Source: JBMFOH01 sp049969715 [NCBI: bacterium]
GTDB taxonomy: Bacteria; DUMJ01
Assembly: GCA_049969715.1 (NCBI GenBank)
Contig: JBMFOH010000027.1
Span: forward strand, 1-23,330
Direction: 5' to 3'
Length of the DNA: 23,330 nt
A program made the translations under genes and the position numbers. The notes beneath the pieces are model-generated. The model saw only the letters and a program-made list of their open reading frames with translations, made no database searches and had not been told where the DNA came from. This document shows, piece after piece, positions 9,243 to 17,965 of the stretch (position 1 is its first letter; the number at the start of each line of letters is the position of its first letter).

Positions 9243-10022
9243 TTGATCCTATATAGGGTCATAAGTGCTATTATTGGAGTTCCAATAATTCTTTTGGCTA
9301 TAAGACTTGGGGGTATACCATTACGTGTGTTAATTTTAGCCCTCTTTGTAATTGGATTTTTCGAATATAGCCGACTCTCTGAGAGTATGAATATAAAGAT
9401 AAGGTTCTGGGAAGGTTTAGTGGGAGGGATAATAATCTTATTGTGGAGTTGGGAATATGCTACAAGCGTACTCCAGACATTAATTGTTCTCTGGGTATAT
9501 CTTATGCTCTACTTTATAATAATGCAGGATATAGAGAATAGTCTTTCACGTATCTCTGCTACTATATTTGGCTTGGTATACTTGGCGGTACCGCTTTCTA
9601 TGTTTTTGATAATGAGGAAGTTTGATCCTCAAGGGTATTGGTGTAGTATGGTGATGGTTGGGACATGGGCATTTGATACCACTGCCTATTTTGTAGGAAG
9701 GAAACTTGGAAGACTTAGACTTGCCTCTATCTTAAGTCCCCTTAAATCTTGGGAGGGTTTTGTAGGAGGGTTAATAGCCACTACAATAGCCACTTTTGCT
9801 TTTCTGAGTGACTATAGAGGCATAATGATAGGTATCCTTCTTGGACTTGGTGTTCAGGCAGGAGACCTCTTCGAGTCTCTCTTAAAGAGAGAGGCAAAGG
9901 TAAAGGATTCGGGGAATATAATCCCTGGTCATGGTGGAGTACTGGATAGGTTTGATGGTTTCTTAGTTGGTATTGTAGTAGTTTTCCCACTAATAAGGTT
10001 TATAGTAGGTGGCATATGGTAA
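9243..10022 (+). CDS. cdsA: Phosphatidate cytidylyltransferase (CDP-diglyceride synthase)
   Basis: This membrane enzyme converts phosphatidate and CTP into CDP-diacylglycerol, the branch point for phospholipids. It is rich in hydrophobic helices. Near the end it carries the complete family signature, KREAKVKDSG followed by PGHGGVLDRFD (about residues 215-238). The frame can begin at TTG 9225, inside uppS, giving 265 aa. I prefer TTG 9243 (259 aa), which gives MILYRVISAIIGVPI, the usual CdsA beginning, and lies 11 nt after GGAGG. The choice is not certain. The stop overlaps the dxr start by 7 bp. Confidence 0.95.
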   Translation: MILYRVISAIIGVPIILLAIRLGGIPLRVLILALFVIGFFEYSRLSESMNIKIRFWEGLVGGIIILLWSWEYATSVLQTLIVLWVYLMLYFIIMQDIENSLSRISATIFGLVYLAVPLSMFLIMRKFDPQGYWCSMVMVGTWAFDTTAYFVGRKLGRLRLASILSPLKSWEGFVGGLIATTIATFAFLSDYRGIMIGILLGLGVQAGDLFESLLKREAKVKDSGNIIPGHGGVLDRFDGFLVGIVVVFPLIRFIVGGIW

Positions 10023-11179
10023 AGAAACTTTTAGTGCTTGGTTCTACAGGAGCTCTAGGAAATAAAACGTTAGATGTAGTAAGAGAATTTTCTGATAGGT
10101 TTATTATTATAGGTCTAGGGGCAAGACAGAATGTAGAGAGATTAGTAAAACAGGTAGAAGAGTTTCGACCAAAATATGTTTTGTTAACTGAGAATACTAT
10201 CACTTCCTCTTTGGAAAGGACAATAAAGAGGTTAAGGATTGAATATTTTTATGGTATAGAAGGTTTAAAGGAGATAGCTACCATAGAGGAGGTGGATCTA
10301 GTAGTATTGGTTATGGGGGGTGCACTAGGTATATATCCTCTATGGGAGGCAATAAACCATGGTAAAGATGTGGCTATAGCCAATAAGGAATCTATAGTAA
10401 TTATGGGAGAATTGATAAGGAAAAGGGTAGAGGAGAAGAATGTAAGACTTATACCTATAGATAGTGAGCCGAGTGCTATATTTCAGTGTCTCAATGGACT
10501 AATGAGTAAGAATGAATTAGAGAGTGTGATACTTACTGCTTCTGGAGGTCCGTTTAGAAATTTAAGTCGAGAAGAACTTAAGGCAGTAACTCCGGAACAA
10601 GCCCTACATCATCCCGTATGGAGGATGGGGAAGAAGATAACAGTAGATTCGGCTACTCTTATGAATAAAGGATTTGAATGGATCGAGATTCATAAGTTTT
10701 TTAATATTCCATATGAGAAGATACATATAGTTGTGCATCCTCAAGGAGTGATCCATGGGGCGATAAATTTGAAAGACAGTACTTCAATTGCCCTTATGAG
10801 TGTACCAGATATGAGGATTCCAATCTTATATGCCCTCTCTTATCCTGAAAGGATAGAGACAAACTGGCAGAGACTTGATCTTTTGTCCTTAGGAGAGATT
10901 ACATTTGAACCTCCTGATGTAGAAAAGTTTCCTGCTCTGAGGATAGCGATGGAGAGTGGTAGAAAGGGGCTTACGTATCCTGTAGTTCTGAATGCATCAG
11001 ACGAGGTAGCAGTGGAACTCTTTCTAAGGGGAGAGATAAATTTTACTGATATTCCAAAGCTTGTAGAAGAAGTTTTATCTAGTCATAGTCCTATGTTTCC
11101 AGATTCTATAGAAGCAGTAATGGCAGTAGATAGATGGGCAAGAGAAGAGACATTAAGAGTGAAAGATAGGGTGAGATAA
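10016..11179 (+). CDS. dxr: 1-deoxy-D-xylulose 5-phosphate reductoisomerase
   Basis: Dxr is the second enzyme of the MEP isoprenoid pathway. It turns DXP into MEP with NADPH and a divalent metal. The 387-residue protein shows the NADPH loop GSTGALG (9-15), ANKES (122-126), the metal ligands Asp149 and Glu151 in IDSE, and TVDSATLMNKGFEWIEIH (209-226) with the third acidic ligand Glu221. The C-terminal domain is present in full. ATG 10016 lies within the end of cdsA and only 2 bp separate dxr from rseP, so translational coupling is likely. Confidence 0.98.
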   Translation: MVKKLLVLGSTGALGNKTLDVVREFSDRFIIIGLGARQNVERLVKQVEEFRPKYVLLTENTITSSLERTIKRLRIEYFYGIEGLKEIATIEEVDLVVLVMGGALGIYPLWEAINHGKDVAIANKESIVIMGELIRKRVEEKNVRLIPIDSEPSAIFQCLNGLMSKNELESVILTASGGPFRNLSREELKAVTPEQALHHPVWRMGKKITVDSATLMNKGFEWIEIHKFFNIPYEKIHIVVHPQGVIHGAINLKDSTSIALMSVPDMRIPILYALSYPERIETNWQRLDLLSLGEITFEPPDVEKFPALRIAMESGRKGLTYPVVLNASDEVAVELFLRGEINFTDIPKLVEEVLSSHSPMFPDSIEAVMAVDRWAREETLRVKDRVR

Positions 11180-11181
11180 AG

Positions 11182-12201
11182 ATGAATATACTGTTATTTT
11201 TGGTACTTATTGGAATACTTGTCCTTATACATGAGTATGGACACTATCTACAAGCTAGACTGCATAAGGTCAAGGTGGAAGAATTTTCTATAGGTTTTGG
11301 ACCTAGGGTCTTTTCCTTTGAAAGAAAAGATACCAAGTTTTCTATAAGGCTTCTTCCTATTGGTGGTTTTGTAAATCTGGCAGGATTAGATGTAGATAAG
11401 CCTGTAGATGAGAAGGATAGTTTTCAAAGTAAGTCTTGGTTTTCTAAGTTTATCATCCTCGCCTCAGGTGTTATTATGAACTTTTTACTGGCTATATTTA
11501 TCCTTACTATTCTATTTAATTGGGGTATACCAAGTAAGATAGTTCCTACTGGGATTAGTAGTATTGTCCCTAATTCTCCAGCAGAAGTGGCAGGACTAAA
11601 GGTTGGTGATAAGATTATCTTTATAGACCAGAAGCCAGTAACTTCAACAGAAGAGGTAATTAATGTCATCAAAGGGACAGATAAACCACTTGTTTTAAAG
11701 GTTGATAGGAATGGTAAAACCTTAAGCTTCACCGTGACACCGAGATATGATCCAACTCAGAAGAGACGCATTATAGGTATAACTATGCCTAGCTTTCTAG
11801 ATGAGAGATATCCTATATTTGAGGCATTTATGAAGGCTTTAGAAGAGTTCTGGGCTGTTCTTATCGGCACATTAACTGCTATATGGGGTCTAATAACTGG
11901 AAGACTGGGAACTAGTTCTCTAAGTGGTCCGGTAGGTCTTGTCAAAATGACGGGTGCAGTGTCTCGAATGGGATTTAAGGCTTTTTTACAGTTTATGGCT
12001 CTCCTTAGTATCCAATGGGGGCTCTTCAATATCCTTCCAATACCTGCCCTAGATGGGGGAAGAATCCTATTCCTTATACTGGGGCTTTGGAAAAAAATAA
12101 GGTTGAGTCAAGAGAAAGAAAATATTATCCACTATATAGGGTTTTTATTCCTTATGATCCTGATGATAATTATTACTATAGGAGACATAAAGAGGTTCTA
12201 G
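11182..12201 (+). CDS. rseP: Site-2 intramembrane zinc metalloprotease, RseP/RasP type
   Basis: This membrane-embedded protease cuts transmembrane anti-sigma factors and leftover signal peptides. The first helix carries the zinc motif HEYGH (17-21). The third ligand is in NILPIPALDGGR (283-294, LDG motif). A single PDZ domain lies between helices at about 124-187, with the typical VPNSPAEVAGLKVGDKI. The protein has 339 residues with four membrane helices, the usual one-PDZ form of non-proteobacteria rather than the two-PDZ E. coli RseP. No anti-sigma target is present in the window. The stop abuts ispG with no spacer. Confidence 0.96.
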   Translation: MNILLFLVLIGILVLIHEYGHYLQARLHKVKVEEFSIGFGPRVFSFERKDTKFSIRLLPIGGFVNLAGLDVDKPVDEKDSFQSKSWFSKFIILASGVIMNFLLAIFILTILFNWGIPSKIVPTGISSIVPNSPAEVAGLKVGDKIIFIDQKPVTSTEEVINVIKGTDKPLVLKVDRNGKTLSFTVTPRYDPTQKRRIIGITMPSFLDERYPIFEAFMKALEEFWAVLIGTLTAIWGLITGRLGTSSLSGPVGLVKMTGAVSRMGFKAFLQFMALLSIQWGLFNILPIPALDGGRILFLILGLWKKIRLSQEKENIIHYIGFLFLMILMIIITIGDIKRF

Positions 12202-13251
12202 ATGTGGAAAAGGAATGATACATCTGTTGTAAGGATTGGGAATGTAAAGATAGGAGGAGGGAATCCTATAGCTGTTCAGTCAATGACTAATACCCCTACC
12301 GAGGATGTAAAGGCAACGGTTAACCAGATAAGAAGGCTAGAGGAAGCAGGATGTGAAATAGTGAGATTAGCTGTCCCAACTAAAGAGGCCGCCTTAAGTC
12401 TAAAGGAGATAAAAGACAACGTAGATGTGCCTATTGTTGCTGATTTACACTTCGATATTTCTCTTGGTTTTATAGCCTTAGAGATGGGGGTAGATAAGAT
12501 CAGGATCAATCCCGGAACAATTGGAAACATAGAGGTCCTAAAAACATTGGTAGGAGAGGCTAAAGATAGGAATATCCCTATAAGGGTTGGGGTGAATAAA
12601 GGTTCTCTTCCTGCAAGATATAAAAAGGATAAAGAAGGGCTTGTTCAGTGTGCTTTAGACTATATAAAACTTATAGAAGACTGGGGATATACAAACCTTG
12701 TAGTCTCAATAAAATCTTCTAGTCCAGAAGAGACAATAGATGCAAATCTGCTTTTAGCCTCTCATACAAGATATCCGATCTCTCTAGGAGTGACTGAGTC
12801 TGGTGGAAGTTGGAGAGGTATAGTAAAGTCTACCATAGGGTTGAGTTTTATATTGAGGGAAGGAATAGGTGATACACTAAGGGTATCTCTTACAGGCGAC
12901 CCAGTTATGGAGGTAAGGGTTGGCTATGAGATACTAAGGAACCTAGGATTGAGAAATCGTGGAATAAATATTGTGTCTTGTCCTACATGTGGTAGGTGTC
13001 AGGTAAATCTTGAATCACTCTATAGAAGGGTGGATAAAGCTTTAGGCAATGTTAAGGTTCCATTGACAGTGGCCATAATGGGTTGTAGCGTAAATGGCCC
13101 TGGAGAGGCAAAGGATGCTGACTGTGGGGTTGCATTTGGAAAGGATAAGGGAGTATTCTTTATAAAAGGGGAGACAATAGGCATCTACTCACCTATAGAG
13201 GCTGTCAATATGTTAATAAAGTATGTAAAAGAGGAGGATGAAAGATACTAA
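12202..13251 (+). CDS. ispG: 4-hydroxy-3-methylbut-2-enyl diphosphate synthase (flavodoxin/ferredoxin)
   Basis: IspG is the penultimate MEP-pathway enzyme. It reduces MEcPP to HMBPP using a [4Fe-4S] cluster. The N-terminal barrel begins with VKIGGGNPIAVQSMTNTPT. The C-terminal cluster domain has Cys260 and Cys263 in SCPTCGRC and Cys295 in MGCSVNGPGEA. Glu302 is the fourth ligand, and the spacing is the same as in the E. coli enzyme. The length of 349 aa matches the compact two-domain bacterial type without the plant/Chlamydia insert. ATG 12202 directly follows the rseP TAG, with AGAGG 6 nt upstream. Confidence 0.98.
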   Translation: MWKRNDTSVVRIGNVKIGGGNPIAVQSMTNTPTEDVKATVNQIRRLEEAGCEIVRLAVPTKEAALSLKEIKDNVDVPIVADLHFDISLGFIALEMGVDKIRINPGTIGNIEVLKTLVGEAKDRNIPIRVGVNKGSLPARYKKDKEGLVQCALDYIKLIEDWGYTNLVVSIKSSSPEETIDANLLLASHTRYPISLGVTESGGSWRGIVKSTIGLSFILREGIGDTLRVSLTGDPVMEVRVGYEILRNLGLRNRGINIVSCPTCGRCQVNLESLYRRVDKALGNVKVPLTVAIMGCSVNGPGEAKDADCGVAFGKDKGVFFIKGETIGIYSPIEAVNMLIKYVKEEDERY

Positions 13252-13253
13252 AA

Positions 13254-14936
13254 ATGAGAATGTCCCAATTGTTCTATTATCCTCTGAAGGAAACTCCTAA
13301 AGATGCAGAGGCAATAAGTCATATACTTATGGTAAAAACCTCTATGATAGAGAGGGTCGCTTCTGGGGTCTATGATTATCTGCCATTAGGGTTCCGAGTA
13401 TTAAAGAAGATAGAAAATATAATAAGGAGAGAGATGGAGGCTATAGGGGCGCAGGAAGTCCTTCTACCAGCTCTACACCCAAGCGAACTGTGGAGACTTA
13501 CAGGGAGATGGGACGATTATGGAGATGAACTCTTTAAGCTTAAAGATAGGCAGGGACGTATGCTATGCCTAGGTCCAACACATGAGGAAATTATCACCTC
13601 TTTAGTGCAGGCAAAGATCACCTCTTATAAGCAGCTTCCACTTATGCTCTTTCAGATACAGATAAAGTTTAGGGATGAACCAAGACCTAGGTTTGGAATA
13701 ATAAGAAGTAGAGAGTTTATAATGAAAGACCTTTATAGTTTTCATGCCGATGAGGAAAGTCTAAATGAGACCTATTATTCTGTCTATGGGGCTTACAAGA
13801 AGATATTTGATGCAATAGGATTAAACTATAAGATAGTGGAAGCTGAAAGTGGACCCATAGGGGGAGATGTATCTCATGAGTTTGTAATTATTGCCCCAAG
13901 CGGAGAGGATGAGATTGCATACTGTAATTCCTGTGGGTATGCGGCTACCACTGAGAGGGCGGATTATAAGATAGTAATAAGGGAAGAGAATGAGGAGGAA
14001 CTTCCTATAGAGAAGGTTCATACTCCCGGGCTTAAGAGTGTAGAAGAGGTCTCTAGATTTCTCAATATTCCTTCATCTAAGATTATAAAGACTATAATAG
14101 TAAAGGCAAATGGTAGAGAAATAGCAGTATTGGTAAGAGGGGATAGAGAGGTGAATCTGAAAAGATTAGAAAAAGTCTTGGGGACAGAGGATATTGGCTT
14201 GACTGATGAGAGTACTTCTCCGTTAGGATTTGTAGGACCTGTAGGTTTGAACCTTGAGATAGTAGCAGACCCAGAGATAAAGGGTATGAGGAACGTTGTG
14301 GTAGGAGCAAATATTGAGGATTACCATTATATAAATGTTAATATAGGTAGAGATTTTTCGGTAAGAAATTTCTATCCGGTAAGTAGTGTGAAAAGTGGAG
14401 ACCTATGCCCAAAGTGTAAAGGAGAGCTGGTAGTCTCTAAGGGAATAGAAGCTGGCCACATATTCAAACTTGGTACAAAGTATAGTGAGCCTATTGGCGC
14501 TGTATTTCAGACTGCCACAGGAGAGTTGAAACCTATCATTATGGGCTGTTATGGAATAGGGGTAACTAGACTTATCGCTTCAAGTATAGAGCAGAATAAT
14601 GATAAGAATGGGATTATCTGGCCTATTAATATAGCCCCATATCAGATATATATACTTCCAACCGATTGGACTAATGACACCATAAGGAGAATTGCAGAGG
14701 TACTATATAATAAACTATCTCAGAGAGGTTATGAAGTTATATTAGATGACAGAAACGAAAGGGCAGGGGTAAAATTTATGGATGCTGACTTATTAGGCAT
14801 TCCGTTGAGGATTACTATTGGTAACAAGTTTTTGAATACAGGGGTATTGGAGATAAAGGAGAGGCGATCAGACACTATAGAGGAGGTTACTCTTGATTCT
14901 ATCTATGAAAGGATAGAAAGGGTAATTCCAAGATGA
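13254..14936 (+). CDS. proS: Prolyl-tRNA synthetase, bacterial type with editing domain
   Basis: This class II synthetase charges tRNA-Pro. Its 560 residues are the length of the bacterial form. Motif 2 is FRDEPRPRFGIIRSREFIMK (139-158) and motif 3 is GCYGIGVTRL (431-440). Between them lies the YbaK-like insertion (about 225-400) that hydrolyses Ala-tRNA-Pro, with the conserved KIIKT lysine region (276-280) and the GFVGP loop (325-329). Two CxxC pairs (Cys224/227 and Cys385/388) flank the insertion. ATG 13254 has no close Shine-Dalgarno (gaggagg is 16 nt away); ATG 13260 is an alternative. The end overlaps the next gene by an ATGA. Confidence 0.98.
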   Translation: MRMSQLFYYPLKETPKDAEAISHILMVKTSMIERVASGVYDYLPLGFRVLKKIENIIRREMEAIGAQEVLLPALHPSELWRLTGRWDDYGDELFKLKDRQGRMLCLGPTHEEIITSLVQAKITSYKQLPLMLFQIQIKFRDEPRPRFGIIRSREFIMKDLYSFHADEESLNETYYSVYGAYKKIFDAIGLNYKIVEAESGPIGGDVSHEFVIIAPSGEDEIAYCNSCGYAATTERADYKIVIREENEEELPIEKVHTPGLKSVEEVSRFLNIPSSKIIKTIIVKANGREIAVLVRGDREVNLKRLEKVLGTEDIGLTDESTSPLGFVGPVGLNLEIVADPEIKGMRNVVVGANIEDYHYINVNIGRDFSVRNFYPVSSVKSGDLCPKCKGELVVSKGIEAGHIFKLGTKYSEPIGAVFQTATGELKPIIMGCYGIGVTRLIASSIEQNNDKNGIIWPINIAPYQIYILPTDWTNDTIRRIAEVLYNKLSQRGYEVILDDRNERAGVKFMDADLLGIPLRITIGNKFLNTGVLEIKERRSDTIEEVTLDSIYERIERVIPR

Positions 14937-16036
14937 GAATTCTCTTCCTTACAGCAAGTATAGGAACAGGGCATAATAAGGCTATAGAATCTGTAGCTAA
15001 TGCATTGAAGATACTAAATGAGGGAGATATAGAGTATAGGATAGTGGATGTGTATAACTATATAAATACTACCCTTGGGAAGTTTGTGTCGAAGAGTTAT
15101 GAAAGAATCGTAAATCTTGTACCAAACATATATGGTTATTTCTATGCGGTAGGGGAGGACTCTACTACTTTAAAGGACCTACTTCATCATGTGGGTATAA
15201 CTAGGGTAAAAAAACTTGTAGAAGAATACAATCCTGATATTATAGTCTCATCACATGAATCCCCAACTGGTATGGTGGCAAACCTAAAACAGGAGTATAA
15301 TCTTAAAAAGGAATTGGTGGGGATAATAACAGATTTTAGAGCACATCCATTTTGGGTCTATCAGGAGATAAACAAGTATATGGTTCCTAATGAATTTACC
15401 AAGGAGTATCTTATAAAACAGGGAATATCCGAGAAGAAGATATTTATAACTGGAATCCCGGTAGATTTGAGATTTACTGAACCATACGATAAGGAGGAGC
15501 TTCAGAAGAAGTTCAATCTTGAACCTGGAAGATTTACCATCCTTCTAATGGGAAGTTGGTTGGATATAGGTATAGATACATTGTTTGAATCTCTAAACAA
15601 GTTATCTCTACCCATACAGATAATTGCTGTTTCGGGAAAGAATAAGACCTTACAGGAGAGACTAGAGAAACTAAAAGAGAGATCAACTATACCTGTAACA
15701 GTATTTGGTTTTATCTCCAACGTTTATGAGGTAATGCACGCTTCTGATATTATCATTACTAAACCAGGAGGGCTTATTTCTTCAGAGACATTGGCTGCTG
15801 GCCTTCCTATGATAATAGTGAATCCTATCCCTGGTCAGGAGGAATATAATACTATATATTTGACAACGGAAGGGGCAGCAGTGAGGGTAAATAAGTTATC
15901 TGAGGTCCCTATCATTATAGAGATTCTATTGAAGAGCAAGGGAAGAATCTTAGAAATGGCTCAAAATGCTAAACGAATTGGAAGACCGAGGGCTAGTTTT
16001 GAGATAGCAAGGTTAATATTATGCAGAAAGGATTAG
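14933..16036 (+). CDS. MGDG synthase / UgtP-type glycolipid glycosyltransferase
   Basis: This GT-B fold enzyme of the GT28 type probably moves a hexose from a UDP-sugar to diacylglycerol on the cytoplasmic membrane face. The N-terminal acceptor domain starts MRILFLTASIGTGHNKAIES, with the GxGH loop and paired helix that mark MGDG synthases and processive diacylglycerol glucosyltransferases (as opposed to MurG). The C-terminal donor domain has ITKPGGLISSETLAAGLPMI and PIPGQEEYN, the nucleotide-sugar site. The protein is 367 aa. It overlaps proS by 4 bp (ATGA) and cobO by 16 bp. Placement after cdsA fits membrane-lipid synthesis, but the sugar and acceptor are inferred from the family. Confidence 0.85.
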   Translation: MRILFLTASIGTGHNKAIESVANALKILNEGDIEYRIVDVYNYINTTLGKFVSKSYERIVNLVPNIYGYFYAVGEDSTTLKDLLHHVGITRVKKLVEEYNPDIIVSSHESPTGMVANLKQEYNLKKELVGIITDFRAHPFWVYQEINKYMVPNEFTKEYLIKQGISEKKIFITGIPVDLRFTEPYDKEELQKKFNLEPGRFTILLMGSWLDIGIDTLFESLNKLSLPIQIIAVSGKNKTLQERLEKLKERSTIPVTVFGFISNVYEVMHASDIIITKPGGLISSETLAAGLPMIIVNPIPGQEEYNTIYLTTEGAAVRVNKLSEVPIIIEILLKSKGRILEMAQNAKRIGRPRASFEIARLILCRKD

Positions 16037-16545
16037 TAGAAATCTATACAGGAGATGGAAAAGGAAAGACCACTGCTGCATTTGGGCTTGTCTTAAGGGC
16101 ATTGGGAAGAGATAAGAAGGTTATAATATTTCAATTTTTAAAGCCTCCGGTCCCCCTTTCGGGTGAGGTTATTGCCTTAAAGAAAGCCTATCCAGATTTA
16201 GAGATTATTCAGGGTGGCAGGAATAGATTTGTAATAGGGAACCCAGAGAAAGAAGATATATTATTAGCCAAGGAGTTATTAAATAAGATTATTCTGGCGG
16301 TGTCTAGTGGAAGGTATGATATAATAGTAATAGATGAGGTCTTTCCTGCCTATAGGAGTGGAGTTATTTCTATAGATGATATAAAAGAGATTATAGATAA
16401 AAAAACTCCCAACACTGAGCTGATTCTTACTGGAAGAGGTGCTCCAGAAGAGATATTGCAAGAGGCAGACCTCATTACCGAGATGAGAAAGATAAGACAT
16501 CCCTATGATAAAGGTGTTAAGGCAAGGGAGGGAATAGAATTTTGA
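16021..16545 (+). CDS. cobO: Cob(I)yrinic acid a,c-diamide (cobalamin) adenosyltransferase, CobA/CobO/BtuR family
   Basis: This enzyme transfers the adenosyl group of ATP to reduced corrinoids, making the coenzyme form of B12. The 174-residue protein has the P-loop GDGKGKTTAAFG (11-22), the DEVFPA acidic segment (about 112-117), LTGRGAPEEILQEADLITEM and HPYDKGVKAREGIEF, all typical of the family. The gene overlaps the glycosyltransferase by 16 bp. No other cobalamin gene and no B12 riboswitch is present, so it probably salvages imported corrinoid. Why it sits between lipid and glucan genes is unclear. Whether the symbol should be cobO, cobA or btuR cannot be decided from sequence. Confidence 0.92.
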   Translation: MQKGLVEIYTGDGKGKTTAAFGLVLRALGRDKKVIIFQFLKPPVPLSGEVIALKKAYPDLEIIQGGRNRFVIGNPEKEDILLAKELLNKIILAVSSGRYDIIVIDEVFPAYRSGVISIDDIKEIIDKKTPNTELILTGRGAPEEILQEADLITEMRKIRHPYDKGVKAREGIEF

Positions 16546-16560
16546 TTTGGAGGTATGATT

Positions 16561-17964
16561 ATGGATATCCTTTTATCTGCAAGTGAGGTAAATCCTTTTG
16601 TGAAGGTGGGAGGGCTTGCCGATGTTGCTGGTGCTTTACCTAAGGCTCTGGAGAATCTAGGGCATAAGGTTTCTATAGTGATGCCAGGGTATAGGACAGC
16701 TAATCTAGAAGGTAAAAAGAAGATAAAATTTTTGCAGAGGTTAGATGTCCCCCTGGGGTATGGAAATGAGATGGCAAATGTAGATAGAGTAAGACTTTCT
16801 AAAAATGTTTCTTTATATCTAGTTAATAATGGAGCATACTTTGAGAGAGAAAAAATATACGATTTTCCCGATGATACAAGGAGATTTATATTCTTTTCAA
16901 GAGCTGTCTATGAGCTAGCTAGGGTCTTAGAACCTGATATTATTCATTGTAATGATTGGCATACTGCCTTAGTACCTGGGTATGTTAGGTTTTTCTGGGA
17001 TAAGAAGAAGGTGGGTACTCTCTTTTCTATCCATAACCTTGCTTATCAAGGGGTTTGTGATAAGGAGATGTTTTTCTATTCAAAGTTACCAGAGTCTTCT
17101 TTCAATTCGGAAGAGGTAGAGTTTTATGGAAGGTTTAATATAATGAAATCAGGCATAGTATACAGTGACATAGTAAATACAGTAAGTCCTACATATGCCC
17201 AGGAAATAAAAACTCCAGAATTTGGATATGGGCTAGATGGATTGTTGAGAAAGAGAGAGGATGTCCTTGTTGGTATATTAAATGGAATAGATGAAACTGA
17301 GTTTGACCCTACTATAGATAGGTATCTACCTATTAGATATGGTATAGATTCTATAGAGAAGAAAGAAGAGGTAAAGAGGTTCCTCCTTGAAAGATTGGGG
17401 TTTATATATAAGGGAAATATTCCGATTTTTAGTTTTATAGGGAGACTATGGGAACAAAAAGGGATAGATATACTAACTCAGGCTATCCCTAAATTTATAG
17501 AAAAAGATATGTATCTAGTGATACTTGGAACTGGATCTGAGTATTATCATCAGATATTGACTCAGATATCCCAGAGTTATATAGAAAAGATCTCTTTGAA
17601 TTTAAGATTTGATAATGAATTGGCACATTTAATATATGCGGGTTCAGATTTCTTTATGATGCCTTCAAAGTTTGAACCATGCGGTTTAGGTCAGATGATA
17701 GCTATGAGGTATGGGACGATTCCTATAGTACGGAGTGTAGGAGGATTGAAGGACACAGTAAAAGATGGAGAAACCGGATTTACATTTGTTGAGGATAGTC
17801 CTGAGGCTCTTGCTGAGGCAGTAGAAAGGGCATTAGCTCTATACAATAGTGGTATAGAAAATATGACTAATTTTAGGAAGAGGATAATGGGAGAAGACCA
17901 TTCATGGAATAAGTCGGCAAGGGAATATGAGAAGATATATTTAAAGATATTGGAGGAGAGATGA
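16561..17964 (+). CDS. glgA: Glycogen (starch) synthase, GT5
   Basis: GlgA extends alpha-1,4-glucan chains from ADP-glucose (or UDP-glucose in some thermophiles). The N-terminal GT5 domain begins DILLSASEVNPFVKVGGLAD, whose K-x-G-G-L motif binds the nucleotide sugar. The C-terminal domain carries SKFEPCGLGQMIAMRYGT, with the conserved catalytic Glu, and SVGGLKDTV. The frame allows ATG 16555 (469 aa), but only 1 nt separates that codon from GGAGG. ATG 16561 (467 aa) has 7 nt and is preferred. It begins a three-gene alpha-glucan module. No ADP-glucose pyrophosphorylase, branching enzyme or phosphorylase gene is in the window, so these must lie elsewhere. Confidence 0.96.
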   Translation: MDILLSASEVNPFVKVGGLADVAGALPKALENLGHKVSIVMPGYRTANLEGKKKIKFLQRLDVPLGYGNEMANVDRVRLSKNVSLYLVNNGAYFEREKIYDFPDDTRRFIFFSRAVYELARVLEPDIIHCNDWHTALVPGYVRFFWDKKKVGTLFSIHNLAYQGVCDKEMFFYSKLPESSFNSEEVEFYGRFNIMKSGIVYSDIVNTVSPTYAQEIKTPEFGYGLDGLLRKREDVLVGILNGIDETEFDPTIDRYLPIRYGIDSIEKKEEVKRFLLERLGFIYKGNIPIFSFIGRLWEQKGIDILTQAIPKFIEKDMYLVILGTGSEYYHQILTQISQSYIEKISLNLRFDNELAHLIYAGSDFFMMPSKFEPCGLGQMIAMRYGTIPIVRSVGGLKDTVKDGETGFTFVEDSPEALAEAVERALALYNSGIENMTNFRKRIMGEDHSWNKSAREYEKIYLKILEER

Positions 17965-17965
17965 T

